From Chloroflexi bacterium UBA6077 (GTDB taxonomy: Bacteria > Chloroflexota > UBA6077), in assembly GCA_002436065.1 (NCBI GenBank), contig DIXP01000105.1:1-64000 (forward strand): a stretch of DNA of 64,000 nt. Reading direction: 5' to 3'. This document shows, one piece after another, positions 43,086 to 51,216 of this stretch. Made by a program: the position numbers and the translations under genes. Below the pieces are notes generated by a model, which had not been told where the DNA came from, ran no database searches, and saw nothing but the letters and a program-made list of their open reading frames with translations. Within the stretch, counting starts at the first letter, position 1. Each line of letters opens with the position of its first letter.

Positions 43086-43292
43086 CTACTCGGCCCAGCG
43101 CAAGCGCCGCAACTCTTCCGGATCCAGGTCCAGTTCATAGGTTCCAAGGCTTTCGATCAGCTCGCGGCGACGCCGTTGCCGTATCAACTCCCGCAGGGCC
43201 AGCTCAACGGTCTCGGTCTTCGTCTTCGCCCCGATCGACTCCATAGCCATCTCCAGGAGCGCCTCGTCGATGTCCAGCGTAGTTCTAGCCAT
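43086..43292 (-). CDS. vapB: VapB-type antitoxin
   Basis: 68 residues from ATG 43292, behind GGGAGGCAGATC; the open frame extends 14 codons further but without a ribosome site. It begins with a ribbon-helix-helix motif (RTTLDIDEALLEMAMESIGAKTKTETVELALRELI in one stretch), and ends with an acidic tail for toxin binding. A TATAAT -10 lies about 30 bp upstream (minus strand, near 43318). Confidence 0.9.
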   Translation of the reverse strand: MARTTLDIDEALLEMAMESIGAKTKTETVELALRELIRQRRRRELIESLGTYELDLDPEELRRLRWAE

Positions 43293-43435
43293 GATCTGCC
43301 TCCCGTCTACATATCCATTATATGCATGGACCACTCTAGGGCGCTAGTCCCGGAAGCCACACCTGTTGTCAGAAACCATGGGCCGCTCAGCGACAGCGAG
43401 TATCACACCGACTGGCCGACACCGTCCTCACGTCC

Positions 43436-43510
43436 TTGACAGCCGACGTCCCCCATCGTATCCTTTCAGTATCCAATCTAATGACCAAATATGCATATGT
43501 GGTCATTAGA
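43436..43510 (+). promoter_or_regulatory. Promoter and 34-bp near-perfect palindromic operator of the third TetR module
   Basis: TTGACA (43436-43441), a 17-nt spacer and TATCCT (43459-43464). The operator spans 43477-43510: arms TCTAATGACCA and TGGTCATTAGA are perfect, and pairing continues to the centre with one mismatch. It lies between the -10 and the start codon. Confidence 0.75.
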
Positions 43511-43527
43511 ATGATGGCGAGGGGCAT

Positions 43528-44268
43528 ATGGCAGGTCGGGAACAGGAGACGAGTAGATCACCGAGGGGATTGTCGAAGCGGCAGGAGCGAGCGCATCGCA
43601 TCCTGGATGCTGCTGCATCGCTGATCCTGCGATGGGGCTACAACAAGACCACCATCGACGATATCGCCAGGCAGGCCGGGGTAGCCAAGGGCACCATCTA
43701 CCTGCACTGGAAGACGCGCGATGAGCTGTTCAGCGCTCTCCTTCGACGGGAGCAGTTGGCTATGGGAAGGGATTTCCTGGAGCACATCACCCAGGACCCC
43801 AAAGGTGCAACCCTGCGAGGCATCTACAAGCACACGGCCCTCGCCCTCATGAAACGCCCCCTGCTGAAGGCGCTCCTCCTGGGCGACAGGGACGTTGTCG
43901 GAAAGCTGGCGGAACGCGAGCAGGGTAGCGCAGCCTATGCGGAGAAGCTCACGGGCTTCGAGGTCTACCTGGAGTTTCTGCGCGAACGTGGCCTGGTTAG
44001 GACGGATCTCAAGCCGCGAGCACAGCTGCAGATGGCGAGCGCCATCATGGTCGGGTTCTTCTTCCTTCCGACCTTGACACCGGATGAGTACGGTCTTTCC
44101 GATGAGGAGACGGCAGATCTCATCGGGGAGACGGTGCAACGGGCCCTCGAGTCGGGTCGCGAGGTCTCACCCGAGGAGATGCGGAGCCTCTCCGACACCT
44201 TCAAGCAGTACCTGGACCGTGTCTGGTCGATGCTAGAGGAGCAGGCGAGAGAAGAGTCGGAAGCGTGA
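43528..44268 (+). CDS. TetR-family repressor (module C)
   Basis: 246 residues from ATG 43528 behind GGCGAGGGG. After a basic leader, the DNA-binding domain reads ILDAAASLILRWGYNKTTIDD with recognition helix AGVAKGTIYLHWKTR. The ligand domain ends in a charged helix. Its operator is the large palindrome just upstream. It precedes the module C ATPase by 82 bp and is not a close paralogue of the module A repressor, although the exporters are. Confidence 0.92.
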   Translation: MAGREQETSRSPRGLSKRQERAHRILDAAASLILRWGYNKTTIDDIARQAGVAKGTIYLHWKTRDELFSALLRREQLAMGRDFLEHITQDPKGATLRGIYKHTALALMKRPLLKALLLGDRDVVGKLAEREQGSAAYAEKLTGFEVYLEFLRERGLVRTDLKPRAQLQMASAIMVGFFFLPTLTPDEYGLSDEETADLIGETVQRALESGREVSPEEMRSLSDTFKQYLDRVWSMLEEQAREESEA

Positions 44269-44350
44269 CTCTCCAGGGCGCGAAGGAGACTCACGTAGTC
44301 GGTGAAGGGCATGCGGTCTCGATCTCAACGAAGATGGAAGGTGTATCGCA

Positions 44351-45271
44351 ATGTCGGTAACAACGACTGCTATCTCGATATCCGGTCTGGCCAAATCCTT
44401 CGGCTCCACCCACGCCCTGGATGGCCTGGATCTCTCCGTCCACACGGGCGAGGTCCACGGCTTCCTTGGACCCAACGGAGCAGGCAAGACCACCACCCTG
44501 CGCATCCTGTTGGGCTTGCTGAGGAAGGACGCCGGCGAGGCCAGACTTCTGGGCGGCGACCCCTGGCGCGACGCCGTTGACCTACATCGCCGCCTGGCCT
44601 ACGTCCCGGGCGATGTCGCCCTCTGGCCTGACCTCTCAGGGGGCGAGATCATCGACCTGCTGGGCAGGCTGCGAGGTGGCCTCGACCCTCAACGTCGCGC
44701 CAACCTGCTGGAGCGCTTCGATCTCGACCCCAGGAAGAGGGCCCGCACCTACTCCAAGGGCAACAGGCAGAAGGTCGCCCTCGTTGCAGCCCTCGCCTCC
44801 GATGTCGAACTGCTGCTGCTGGACGAGCCCACCTCGGGCCTCGACCCGTTGATGGAGGCGGTGTTCCGTCAGTGCATGGATGAAGAGCGGCAGAAGGGGC
44901 GCACCGTCCTGCTCTCCAGCCACATCCTCGCCGAGGTCGAGGCGATCTGCGACCGGGTGACCATCATCCGAGCTGGCCGGACGGTGGAGAGCGGCAGCCT
45001 GGCCGAACTGCGCCATCTGACTCGGACGTCGATCACGGCCGAGTTGTCGAGCCCTCCCCTCGGGCTGGCTGGCTTGCCCGGGGTACACGAGTTGCAGGTC
45101 GATGGCACCCGCGTGCGCTGCGAGGTGGACGCCGACGGGCTGGACGGCATGCTGCGTCACCTCACCGCAGCCGGCGTGCGCAGCCTGATCAGCCAGCCCC
45201 CAACGCTGGAGGATCTGTTCATGCGGCACTACGGCACCGACATACGGGAGAAGGAGGCGGTTCAGAGATGA
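44351..45271 (+). CDS. ABC exporter ATPase (module C)
   Basis: 306 residues, very similar over its length to the module A ATPase (identical Walker A GPNGAGKTTT, signature YSKGNRQKV and Walker B LLLLDEPTSGLDP). Divergence is mainly in the C-terminal extension. It overlaps the permease start by ATGA. The pair is a second copy of the module A exporter joined to a different repressor. Confidence 0.94.
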   Translation: MSVTTTAISISGLAKSFGSTHALDGLDLSVHTGEVHGFLGPNGAGKTTTLRILLGLLRKDAGEARLLGGDPWRDAVDLHRRLAYVPGDVALWPDLSGGEIIDLLGRLRGGLDPQRRANLLERFDLDPRKRARTYSKGNRQKVALVAALASDVELLLLDEPTSGLDPLMEAVFRQCMDEERQKGRTVLLSSHILAEVEAICDRVTIIRAGRTVESGSLAELRHLTRTSITAELSSPPLGLAGLPGVHELQVDGTRVRCEVDADGLDGMLRHLTAAGVRSLISQPPTLEDLFMRHYGTDIREKEAVQR

Positions 45272-46863
45272 AAGGGGGTGATTTCGCGGGTACCGGCATT
45301 CTCATCCGTCTGTTTCTGCGCCGGGATCGCATCTGGCTGCCGATTTGGGTTCTCCTGCCTCTGCTCCTCACTTGGGGACAGCTGTCCTTCGTCATGGCGC
45401 TCCCGGATTGGCAGGGGTTCATCGCCGAGATGAGGGCCAATCCCGTGGCTGAAGCCGTCCTCGGTCCGGTCGTGCCCATGTCCGTCGCCGGGGCGATCAT
45501 CTGGCGCTCTATCGTGCAAGGTGCAATGGCGCTGGCGATTGCCAGCTTGCTCACTGTCATCCGCCATACTCGCACAGAGGAGGAGGCGGGCCGCGGCGAG
45601 CTGATCCGTGGGGGCATAGTGGGCCGTCATGCCCCCCTGACGGCCGCGTTGACGCTGACCTGCGTTGCCAGTCTGGTGGCAGGGCTGCTGGCAGCTCTAC
45701 TGCTCATTGGCGCTGGGCTGCCCGCGGGCGGGTCGTTGCTGTTCGGCTTGACCATCGCGGCCGCCGGGTGGTTCTTCGCCGGGATAGGCTCCTTGAGCGC
45801 GCAGCTGCGGGAGCACGCCGGCGGCGCAAGAGGGATCGCCTTGGCGGTGTTTGGCGTGGGACTCCTGGGGTACGTCTGGAACAACACGGGCGGCGGTTAC
45901 ACCGGCTGGGCCTGGCTCTCGCCGCAGGGATGGTATCGGCTCACCCAGCCCTTTGCCGGCGACCATGGTTGGACCCTACTGGTGCTTGCCGTTCTGTCCG
46001 CCATTCCGGTCGCGGCGGCCTATGCCCTGTCCGCTCGCCGGGACTTCGGCACGGGTCTTCTTCCTTCACGGCTGGGACCGGCGGAGGCGGTCCCAGGTCT
46101 GCGCAGCCCGCTGGCGCTGGCCTGGCGGCTGCAAGAAGGCACCATCATCGGCTGGACGGCGGGACTGGTCTTCCTGGGCGCTGGCCTCGGCGCTGGCGTG
46201 CCCAGCGTGGCGGAGGGTCTAAGCGAGATGCTGGCGAATATCGGCAGCGGGGCTTGGACGGAACGGCTGAGCAACCGCGAAGGCTTCATGGCGGTTTCCA
46301 TCTATATCGTTGCGGTGCTGATTGGGGTGACGGTCTACGCCATCACGGCGGTGCTGCGGCTGCGGACGGAGGAAACCGAGAACCGCGCCGAGCCGCTGTT
46401 GGTCCAACCGGTCAGCCGAGTTCGGTGGATGACCAGCCACCTGATCGTGGCCTTCGCCGGCTCCGCCTTCTTACTTCTGGCTTTAGGTCTGGGCGCCGGG
46501 TTGGGCTGGGGCCTCGTCGCAGGCGACGTGAGCAGCGTGCTGCCCCGGGTGCTGGGGATGAGCCTGCCCAAGATCCCCGTCGTGTGGGTGATGGTGGGGA
46601 TCACGGCGATGCTGTATGGCCTGGTGCCCCGGGCGGCCTCCGTCTCGATCTGGGGCCTTTGGGCTCTGTTTGTGGTCATAGAGATGCTGTGGGAGGCTCA
46701 GGTAGTCGATTGGTCGGCGATGCGGCTCTCCCCGTTCTCCTACGCCCACTACAGTATCCCCATAGCGGAGCTACCCACCCTGCCCCTGTTCGGCTTGACC
46801 TGCCTGGCCGCGGCACTCACTGTCGCCGGGCTGGTGGGGTTCCAACGCCGCGACGTCGGCTGA
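45268..46863 (+). CDS. ABC exporter permease (module C), polyketide-antibiotic-exporter type
   Basis: 531 residues, about 12 spans, homologous along its length to the permease at 28715: shared IRLFLRRDR / IRLILRRDR start, RHTRTEEEAGRGELI loop, SPLALAWRL mid-region, LRLRTEETENRAEPLL loop and GFQRRDVG end. Translation is coupled to the ATPase. The substrate is unknown, and the loops differ enough that specificity may differ from module A. Confidence 0.9.
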   Translation: MKGGDFAGTGILIRLFLRRDRIWLPIWVLLPLLLTWGQLSFVMALPDWQGFIAEMRANPVAEAVLGPVVPMSVAGAIIWRSIVQGAMALAIASLLTVIRHTRTEEEAGRGELIRGGIVGRHAPLTAALTLTCVASLVAGLLAALLLIGAGLPAGGSLLFGLTIAAAGWFFAGIGSLSAQLREHAGGARGIALAVFGVGLLGYVWNNTGGGYTGWAWLSPQGWYRLTQPFAGDHGWTLLVLAVLSAIPVAAAYALSARRDFGTGLLPSRLGPAEAVPGLRSPLALAWRLQEGTIIGWTAGLVFLGAGLGAGVPSVAEGLSEMLANIGSGAWTERLSNREGFMAVSIYIVAVLIGVTVYAITAVLRLRTEETENRAEPLLVQPVSRVRWMTSHLIVAFAGSAFLLLALGLGAGLGWGLVAGDVSSVLPRVLGMSLPKIPVVWVMVGITAMLYGLVPRAASVSIWGLWALFVVIEMLWEAQVVDWSAMRLSPFSYAHYSIPIAELPTLPLFGLTCLAAALTVAGLVGFQRRDVG

Positions 46864-46892
46864 CCGACGATCACTGCCATCCCTCAAGGTGA

Positions 46893-46927
46893 GGCGGCCC
46901 GACGAGGGCCTCTGTCGTCGGGCCGCC
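46893..46927. terminator. Bidirectional terminator between module C and hicA
   Basis: A 13-bp perfect stem (46893-46905 with 46915-46927) and a 9-nt loop between convergent genes. Confidence 0.7.
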
Positions 46928-46953
46928 GTACGTCGATCCTTGCTGACGGCGAC

Positions 46954-47220
46954 TCAGGCGTGGTGACCCTGCGGGAGGATGGAGCCGGACGCTGAGAGGT
47001 CCCAGCGAGCCTCCCACTGTTCGCGTGTGATCCCGGCCTGTTTCAGGAGGCGGGCCAGCAGTCCGGCATCAATGTCGCTGCCGTGGGGATTGGGAAGAAT
47101 CAGACGTCGAGTACCCTTCACCATGAACTCGTGGTTGCCGCCAGGATAGGGCCCGGAGAAACCCAAATGCCTGAGCGAGACAATGAAGTCGCTCCGACTG
47201 ATCGGGTAGAGTCGAGGCAT
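46954..47220 (-). CDS. hicA: HicA-type mRNA interferase toxin
   Basis: 88 residues. The double-stranded-RNA-binding-like fold shows as SDFIVSLRHLGFSGPYPGGNHEFMVKGTRRLILPNP in one stretch, with the catalytic His in GGNHEF, then LLARLLKQAGITREQW. It is slightly longer than most HicA proteins owing to a C-terminal tail. It follows hicB with a one-base overlap (TGATG). Confidence 0.88.
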   Translation of the reverse strand: MPRLYPISRSDFIVSLRHLGFSGPYPGGNHEFMVKGTRRLILPNPHGSDIDAGLLARLLKQAGITREQWEARWDLSASGSILPQGHHA

Positions 47221-47459
47221 CAGGCAACCCTTGTCACTGCCAGGGTGATGCCGTCCATGGGGGGGATGGGAAAGCTGTTGGTCAGACTGAACATGATCCA
47301 GTCCTCCAGGGCACTCTGGAGCTCCTCCCGGCAGGCTTCCAAGGTCTGCGCGTTCGCCCAGACGCCCTCCAAACTTGGTATCTCGCCGTAGTAGCTGCCG
47401 TTCTCTAGCTTCTCGTAGTTCGCCCGGCGCATCGCCGCGCGAATATAGTCCGTTAGCAT
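47220..47459 (-). CDS. hicB: HicB-type antitoxin
   Basis: 79 residues from the second of two adjacent ATG codons (47462 or 47459), behind GGGGAGGCTGAG. The partial RNase H-like fold of HicB is visible in GSYYGEIPSLEGVWANAQTLEACREELQSALEDWI. There is no separate DNA-binding domain, so autoregulation may be weak. The antitoxin gene comes first in the operon, the less common order. Confidence 0.88.
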   Translation of the reverse strand: MLTDYIRAAMRRANYEKLENGSYYGEIPSLEGVWANAQTLEACREELQSALEDWIMFSLTNSFPIPPMDGITLAVTRVA

Positions 47460-47570
47460 CATCTCAGCCTCCCCTACTCTCGACGGCTGTCCAGAACCCC
47501 CTTGCCCTGACAAGAGTATACCGCTCGGCATTTGGGCGTACAACGTCGGTGGGAGCCGGCTCTCTGGCCA

Positions 47571-47632
47571 TTGACGGCAGACACGTAGTCGGGTATGATC
47601 CAGGTGAATAATAGACCGGCTGCCGGTTTAAT
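47571..47632 (+). promoter_or_regulatory. Promoter and operator of the fourth TetR gene
   Basis: TTGACG (47571-47576), a 17-nt spacer, TATGAT (47594-47599), then ACCGG-CTG-CCGGT (47615-47627) extended by AT-rich flanks. The right part CGGTTTAATAAAGG resembles 39136-39149. Confidence 0.65.
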
Positions 47633-47646
47633 AAAGGGCGGGGACT

Positions 47647-48351
47647 ATGGCTCGAGTCGTCAACGAGAAGGAATACGCCGAGAAGCGCAACGAGATCCTC
47701 ACCGCGGCCCAACGGCTGGTGCAGACCAAGGGCTACGAGCAGATGGCGATCCAGGACATCCTGGACGACCTGCAAATTTCCAAGGGGGCATTCTATCACT
47801 ACTTCGGCTCCAAGCAGGCAGTGCTGGAAGCGTTGGCGGAACGCATGGTGGAGGATGCGAAACAGGCGATCCTCCCCATCGTGCACGATCCTCACCTGCC
47901 TGCCCTGGAGAAGCTCCAGCGCTACTTCGACACGATCGTTCGCTGGAAGACCGATCGGAAGCCCTATGTTCTCGAGCTGGCGCGCGTGTGGCTTGCCGAC
48001 GACAACGCCATAGTCCGCCAGAAGGTGCACGCCAACGGGGTCAAGCGCACCGCGCCCCTGCTGGCGACGATCATCCGCCAGGGCATCCAGGAAGGCGTCT
48101 TCACGGCCTCCCTCCCCGACCAGGCCGGCGTGATCGTCCTGTCCCTCTTGGAGGACCTCAACGAAACCCTTGTCGGATTGCTCCTCTCGTTCGAGCCGAA
48201 CGGTGGCGATCCGCGATGCCTCGCAGACGCCGTCGCTGCCTACACCGACGCACTGGAACGGGTGCTGGGGACTTCCCCAGGTTCCTTGCAGATCGTCGAC
48301 GTCGCAGCCCTGAAGGAGTGGACTATCTCGCCGGGAGACGACGCTTTCTGA
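47647..48351 (+). CDS. TetR-family repressor linked to the second phosphotransferase-like gene
   Basis: 234 residues. The DNA-binding part ILTAAQRLVQTKGYEQMAIQD and ISKGAFYHYFGSK is nearly the same as in the repressor at 39157, and the ligand domain is also related (IVHDPHLPALEKLQRYFDTI). It has its own promoter with a palindrome. It lies 88 bp upstream of the phosphotransferase-like gene and is the likely regulator of it. Shared operator words suggest overlap with the module B repressor. Confidence 0.92.
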   Translation: MARVVNEKEYAEKRNEILTAAQRLVQTKGYEQMAIQDILDDLQISKGAFYHYFGSKQAVLEALAERMVEDAKQAILPIVHDPHLPALEKLQRYFDTIVRWKTDRKPYVLELARVWLADDNAIVRQKVHANGVKRTAPLLATIIRQGIQEGVFTASLPDQAGVIVLSLLEDLNETLVGLLLSFEPNGGDPRCLADAVAAYTDALERVLGTSPGSLQIVDVAALKEWTISPGDDAF

Positions 48352-48439
48352 CCGACACAGCAGTCACCTCCTCGTCGTGGCAGCTTTCGAGGAGCATGGG
48401 AGAAACGATGTTAGTTAAGCAAGGAGGTTGGTGATCGCG

Positions 48440-51208
48440 ATGGAAAGGAACGTACAGGCTCCACTGTATCTGCCCCTGGAATCGGCCGATGCGACGCTGG
48501 AGCTGGTCGGGGGCAAGGGGGCTTCGCTGGCCAGAATGGCGGTTGCCGGACTGCCGGTGCCACGCGGATTTCACCTCACCACAGCAGCCTATCGCCGCTT
48601 CGTCGAGGCCAACAGCCTGTACGAGGCGATAGTCGCGGCCGTCGCTAGCGCGGTAGTCGACGACCCCGTCTCTCTGGAGCGAGCGTCGGCGACTATCCGG
48701 TCCCTATTCGATCGTGGTTCCATGCCTGAGGATGTAGCCACGGCGATCCGCCAGGCATACGCCTCCCTCGGGCAGCCCGCCGTCGCGGTGCGCTCCAGTG
48801 CCACCGCCGAGGACCTGCCCGGCATGTCCTTCGCCGGCCAGCAGGATACCTACCTCAACGTGTACGGTGAGGACGCCCTCCTCGATGCGGTGCGCCGCTG
48901 CTGGGCCTCCCTCTGGACTGCCCGTGCCATCGGGTACCGGCTCAAGATGGGGGTGGACCAGCGCTCTGTCTCCATGGCGGTAGTGGTCCAGACCATGGTC
49001 CCCTCCGAGGTCTCGGGCGTGCTCTTCACCTCCAATCCCACGACAGGGGATCGGGATGAGTTGGTGGTCAACGCCAGCTTCGGCCTGGGCGAGGCGGTCG
49101 TCTCGGGACAGGTGACTCCCGACTCCTTCCTGTTGGACAAGGGCAACCTGGCCGTGAAGGAGAGGGTGCTCGGGACCAAGGAGGCGGAGGTCCTCCCGTC
49201 CGAGGGACAGGGCACCACCACTCGAGAGGTCCCAGAGGAACGACGAGGGGAGGCATCTCTCTCCGAGGTGCAGCTCCGAGAGCTGGGCGAGTTGGCTCTC
49301 CAGGTGGAGCATCTCTTCGACGGCGTCCCCCAGGATATCGAGTGGGCCCTGTCCGAGGGGAGGGTCTGGCTCTTACAGTCCCGCCCGATCACGAGCCTGC
49401 CCCTCGCACCCCTCAAGAACGTCACCTGGGAGCCACCCATCCCGGGCACCAAGTGGGTCCGCCGCCAGGTCGCCGAGAACATGCCAGAGCCCCTCTCCCC
49501 ACTCTTCGAGGAGCTCTACCTCCGAGAGGGGCTGGAAATCTCGATGGCAAAGGTGATCGCCAAGGCAGGGAAGTCCGACGTTGTGAGCGAGGCCGACCGG
49601 CCCTGGTACACCACGGTGAACGGCTACGCCTATCTGCGTGGCAACTTCACCATGAATTGGAAGATCGTGCGGAACATGGTCGTCGTCATGGCAAGGGGCA
49701 CGATCATCCGGGCGATCTTCCAGCACGGGGTTCCATACTGGCGGGACGAGATCCTGCCGGCTCACCAGGCAACGGTGGAGCGCTGGAAGGAGTTCGATCC
49801 GACATCCGCGTCCGACGAGCAGTTGCTCGATGGAATCCGGGAGTTGGCCAGGGCGGAAGCAATGTACTGGGGAGGGACCAACTTCATCATCGCCGTCACT
49901 AGGGCCAGTGACATAGCGCTGAACCGCTTCCTCAATGGGGCCATGCGCGGAAGCGGCCTGAGCAGCGCCCTATTCCTGCGCGGCTTCCCAACAAAGGCTA
50001 TGGAGGCCGAGGCGGAGTTGCAGTCCATCGCCGAGAAGGTTCGCGACTCCGAAGAGCTGCGCGAGTTGGTGGCGAGCACCCCCGTCTGGCGGCTGATGGA
50101 GGCGCTGGGTAGTAGCCACACAGGCCGTCCTGTCCAGGAGAAGGTCCAGCTCTACCTCGAGCGCTACGGCCACCAGGTCTACACTCTCGACTTCGTCACC
50201 CCCACCCAGGCGGAGGACCCAACGCCGGTGCTGTTGAGTCTCAAGGCCAAGGTGACGCAGCCAGGCCAGGACGTGCGCGAGCGCCAGGCGGAGATGGCTC
50301 AAGAACGCGACAGGCTGGTGCAGAGGACGGCGAGCTCCCTGGACCCGGTGCGGCGGCGGCTGTTCCTGAAGATCGTTCGCTGGGCCCAGGATTTCGCCCC
50401 GTTCAGGGAGGAGGCGTTCTTCTACGTGGGTTCCGCATGGCCGCCCCTTCGGCGGCTGGCGTTGGAGCTGGGGCGGAGACTCGCAGGGGTCGGGTCGCTC
50501 GATAACCCCGACGACGTCTTCTTCCTGGAGAGCACGGAATTGATCGAAGCGAGCCAGGCGCGGGCAGCCAGCCAGGGCCGATCCGACCTCGCCCGGCTGG
50601 CGCGGGAGCGCCGGGAGCTACGCGAGGCCCGCAAACGGCTGCACCCGCCTGCAGCCGTGCCACCGTCCGCGGGGATCAAGTTCGGTCCCATCGACCTGTC
50701 CTTCCTGGAGACCCAGAAGAGGAACCTGAATGAGGGATCGATCTTGAAGGGCTTCCCTGTCAGTCCGGGCCGGGTCACCGCCCATGCCAGCGTGATCCTC
50801 TCTCCTGCCGACTTCGACAGAATGGTGCCGGACACTATCCTCGTATGCCCAACCACCACACCCGCCTGGACCCCCCTGTTCGCCCAGGCGAGGGGTCTGG
50901 TCACCGACATCGGAGGAGTTACGGCCCACGGCTCCATCGTCGCTCGGGAGTACGGCATACCGGCGGTGATGGGCACGGGCAACGGAACCCGGAGGATAGC
51001 CAACGGGCAGTCCGTAACCGTGGACGGAGATGCCGGCACGGTTGCCTTGGAGGGAGACGAGCGTGTCGCGGGGTCCCCTCTACTTGAGGAGATGCCCCCG
51101 TCTCGCTCTCTCACCGTGCGGAGAGGGTGGCTCGCCCTGGCCGCGGTGCTCTTGACCGCCCTCATCTGGTTGAGGCGGCGATCCAGGAGATCCACGGCCA
51201 GTCGGTGA
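48440..51208 (+). CDS. Rifampicin-phosphotransferase-like enzyme with C-terminal membrane anchor (second copy)
   Basis: 922 residues from ATG 48440 (AAGGAGG 12 nt upstream; GTG 48431 is too close to it). ATP-domain motifs GGKGASLARMAVAGLPVPRGF, VAVRSSATAEDLPGMSFAGQQ and QDIEWALSEGRVWLLQSRPI are intact. The C-terminal swivelling domain carries catalytic His830 in GGVTAHGSIVAREYGIP. The domain order is that of rifampicin phosphotransferase. After the His domain a 60-residue tail ends in a hydrophobic stretch WLALAAVLLTALIWL followed by RRRSRRSTASR, a probable tail anchor with positive inside. The copy at 34077 lacks this tail. The substrate is unknown. Confidence 0.85.
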   Translation: MERNVQAPLYLPLESADATLELVGGKGASLARMAVAGLPVPRGFHLTTAAYRRFVEANSLYEAIVAAVASAVVDDPVSLERASATIRSLFDRGSMPEDVATAIRQAYASLGQPAVAVRSSATAEDLPGMSFAGQQDTYLNVYGEDALLDAVRRCWASLWTARAIGYRLKMGVDQRSVSMAVVVQTMVPSEVSGVLFTSNPTTGDRDELVVNASFGLGEAVVSGQVTPDSFLLDKGNLAVKERVLGTKEAEVLPSEGQGTTTREVPEERRGEASLSEVQLRELGELALQVEHLFDGVPQDIEWALSEGRVWLLQSRPITSLPLAPLKNVTWEPPIPGTKWVRRQVAENMPEPLSPLFEELYLREGLEISMAKVIAKAGKSDVVSEADRPWYTTVNGYAYLRGNFTMNWKIVRNMVVVMARGTIIRAIFQHGVPYWRDEILPAHQATVERWKEFDPTSASDEQLLDGIRELARAEAMYWGGTNFIIAVTRASDIALNRFLNGAMRGSGLSSALFLRGFPTKAMEAEAELQSIAEKVRDSEELRELVASTPVWRLMEALGSSHTGRPVQEKVQLYLERYGHQVYTLDFVTPTQAEDPTPVLLSLKAKVTQPGQDVRERQAEMAQERDRLVQRTASSLDPVRRRLFLKIVRWAQDFAPFREEAFFYVGSAWPPLRRLALELGRRLAGVGSLDNPDDVFFLESTELIEASQARAASQGRSDLARLARERRELREARKRLHPPAAVPPSAGIKFGPIDLSFLETQKRNLNEGSILKGFPVSPGRVTAHASVILSPADFDRMVPDTILVCPTTTPAWTPLFAQARGLVTDIGGVTAHGSIVAREYGIPAVMGTGNGTRRIANGQSVTVDGDAGTVALEGDERVAGSPLLEEMPPSRSLTVRRGWLALAAVLLTALIWLRRRSRRSTASR

Positions 51209-51216
51209 GCAAGATC

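Noticed and set aside
42666..43292. Phage-derived or integrative island remnants around the toxin-antitoxin pairs
   Set aside because: No integrase, attachment repeat or tRNA gene was seen near them.
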